A stretch of DNA of 7,236 nt, from positions 1 through 7,236 of the forward strand of contig CAMPCT010000104.1 of NCBI GenBank assembly GCA_946647055.1, read 5' to 3'. Origin of the DNA: an uncultured Atopobium sp. Its GTDB lineage: Bacteria; Actinomycetota; Coriobacteriia; Coriobacteriales; Atopobiaceae. Shown here in pieces: positions 6,398-7,236 of the stretch (positions within the stretch are counted from its first letter, which is position 1; every line of letters begins with the position of its first letter). Under the pieces are notes generated by a model. The model ran no database searches. It saw only the letters and a program-made list of their open reading frames with translations, and was not told where the DNA came from. A program made the position numbers and the translations under genes.

Positions 6398-7120
6398 ATG
6401 GCATGCACCTTCACGATGCGTCTCGCAGGCCTCGTCATCGAGGTGACGACGATTCATGACGAGACGTATCACCTGTGCCGGGAGTACCGCGTCGACGGCG
6501 GGGGCCGGCCCGACATCGTGGTGACCACCAACCAGTCGGGCATCGACTTCGAACGCGCCCAGGACAAGCAGGGCTGCTTTGGCGACCCCTACTACGAGAC
6601 GCTTGCGGTCCATCGTGCCATCGCAGAGCAGCTCCCCCTGTTTGGCGGGCTGCTCATGCATGGGTCTGCCGTGGCGATCGGCCGACGGGCGTGGCTGTTC
6701 ACCGCACCGAGCGGAACGGGCAAGTCCACCCATACGCGCTGGTGGCGCAGGGAGTTTGCCGACCTTGGCGCCTACATGGTGAACGATGACAAGCCCATCG
6801 TCCGCATCGTGCAGGATGACGCGTGGATATATGGGGCGCCGTGGGACGGCAAGGAGCGCCTCTCCACCAACACGTGCGTGCGCCTCGCTGGCATCGGCAT
6901 GCTGGAGCGAGGGGACGATGACCTGGTCGAGCGTGCGAGTGCCCGGGACTCCCTCGTCACCCTCATGGGGCAGGCATATCGTCCCACCTCGGCGGACGCC
7001 GCTCGTGCGACCTTGGAGCTGCTGCACCGGTTGGCGGATGGGGTCCCCCTGTTCCGGGTGAGGGCGACCGACAGCGCACACGCCGCGCACGTTGCCTATG
7101 CCGCGATGGGAGGGCTGTGA
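6398..7120 (+). CDS. HprK-like P-loop kinase homologue (HPr serine kinase/PEPCK superfamily)
   Basis: The 240-residue product belongs to the P-loop fold shared by HPr Ser kinase/phosphorylase and PEP carboxykinase. The N-terminal ~80 residues form a small beta-rich domain. The core then reads MHGSAVA (H88), a Walker A loop A103-PSGTGKS with K109 and S110, THTRWWRREF, and the acidic NDDKPIVR motif with D130-D131. The motif YGAPWDGKERLSTNT follows. H88, K109 and D130-D131 are in the order of the catalytic His, Lys and Asp-Asp of HprK. True HprK is longer (~310 aa) with a different N-terminal domain and a C-terminal HPr-binding signature, neither seen here, so phosphorylation of HPr is unlikely. 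Relatives in peptide clusters (for example the lasso-peptide kinases ThcoK and PadeK) phosphorylate a Ser of the precursor peptide. That role is only inferred here, from the PqqD-like gene 45 bases downstream. Start 6398 follows AGGGGAG at 6381-6387 with a rather long 10-base gap; ATG 6416 has no site. The frame is open upstream but overlaps the promoter region. Confidence 0.85.
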   Translation: MACTFTMRLAGLVIEVTTIHDETYHLCREYRVDGGGRPDIVVTTNQSGIDFERAQDKQGCFGDPYYETLAVHRAIAEQLPLFGGLLMHGSAVAIGRRAWLFTAPSGTGKSTHTRWWRREFADLGAYMVNDDKPIVRIVQDDAWIYGAPWDGKERLSTNTCVRLAGIGMLERGDDDLVERASARDSLVTLMGQAYRPTSADAARATLELLHRLADGVPLFRVRATDSAHAAHVAYAAMGGL

Positions 7121-7165
7121 TAGCCTTGTCGTATACGCGACGTGCGGACGGAACGGGAGACAGGG

Positions 7166-7236
7166 ATGAGGCTCAAGGAAGCGTACGTGGTCTATGACGC
7201 CCAGGAGGGCGAGAAGCTCGCGGTGGCCACCGGGAA
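7166..7236 (+). CDS. PqqD-like protein, first 23 codons only (cut by window edge)
   Basis: The visible residues, MRLKEAYVVYDAQEGEKLAV followed by ATG, match the usual start of PqqD-family proteins: a short Lys/Arg-containing strand, then a 'V...D...GE..AV.TG' strand pair. PqqD proteins are small (~90 aa) winged-helix RiPP recognition elements that bind a precursor peptide leader and bring it to the modifying enzyme. GGGAG (7155-7159) lies 6 bases before the ATG. It is in the same direction as the kinase-like gene, 45 bases away, so they are likely one operon; this pairing recurs in other bacteria and supports the call. With only 23 residues the family assignment rests partly on context. Confidence 0.6.
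   Translation, partial: MRLKEAYVVYDAQEGEKLAVATG

Noticed and set aside
6240..6404. N-terminal extension of the glycosyltransferase with several Cys (CEQCRLYDLASGC)
   Set aside because: It could suggest a metal-binding segment, but it has no ribosome binding site, runs through the divergent promoter region, and the GT2 domain begins normally after the 6239 start.
7126..7140. Palindrome CGTATACG between the kinase-like and PqqD-like genes as an operator
   Set aside because: Only 8 bases are perfectly symmetric and the flanks do not extend it; this is too short to support a regulator site.

Overview
The window is a GC-rich bacterial chromosome segment with tightly packed genes and Shine-Dalgarno sites. 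Its gene content (FtsX, a short RNase R, SmpB, a flavin reductase-rubredoxin fusion, small rubredoxins) and its composition suggest an anaerobic actinobacterium of the Coriobacteriia (Olsenella/Atopobium-like). That assignment is inferred from sequence style and family resemblance, not from a search.

Layout. Bases 2-574 are the 3' end of ftsX, the divisome ABC permease subunit, closed by a strong UUCG-loop terminator (599-627). Bases 701-5139 hold five plus-strand genes: rnr (RNase R), a TPR-repeat protein of unknown function, smpB, a flavin reductase fused to a rubredoxin domain, and a 47-residue stand-alone rubredoxin-like protein. RNase R and SmpB both act in trans-translation: SmpB brings tmRNA to stalled ribosomes and RNase R degrades the defective mRNA. 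The TPR gene sits between them with a 1-base gap to smpB, so it is a candidate helper of that pathway. The two redox genes look like a separate electron-transfer module that shares a duplicated, short-spaced rubredoxin domain.

A 10-bp GC-rich hairpin (5193-5218) lies between the rubredoxin gene and a convergent minus-strand family 2 glycosyltransferase (5256-6239). A 158-base divergent spacer with a perfect TATAAT follows. Next come a plus-strand HprK-like P-loop kinase homologue (6398-7120) and, cut by the window edge, the start of what looks like a PqqD-family protein (7166 onward).

The kinase-PqqD pair is the most interesting part. It looks like the left edge of a peptide-modification (RiPP-like) or related maturation locus. 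The rest of that locus is outside the window, so the idea is testable but unproven. No tRNA, rRNA, tmRNA gene, CRISPR array, insertion sequence or attachment site was seen.
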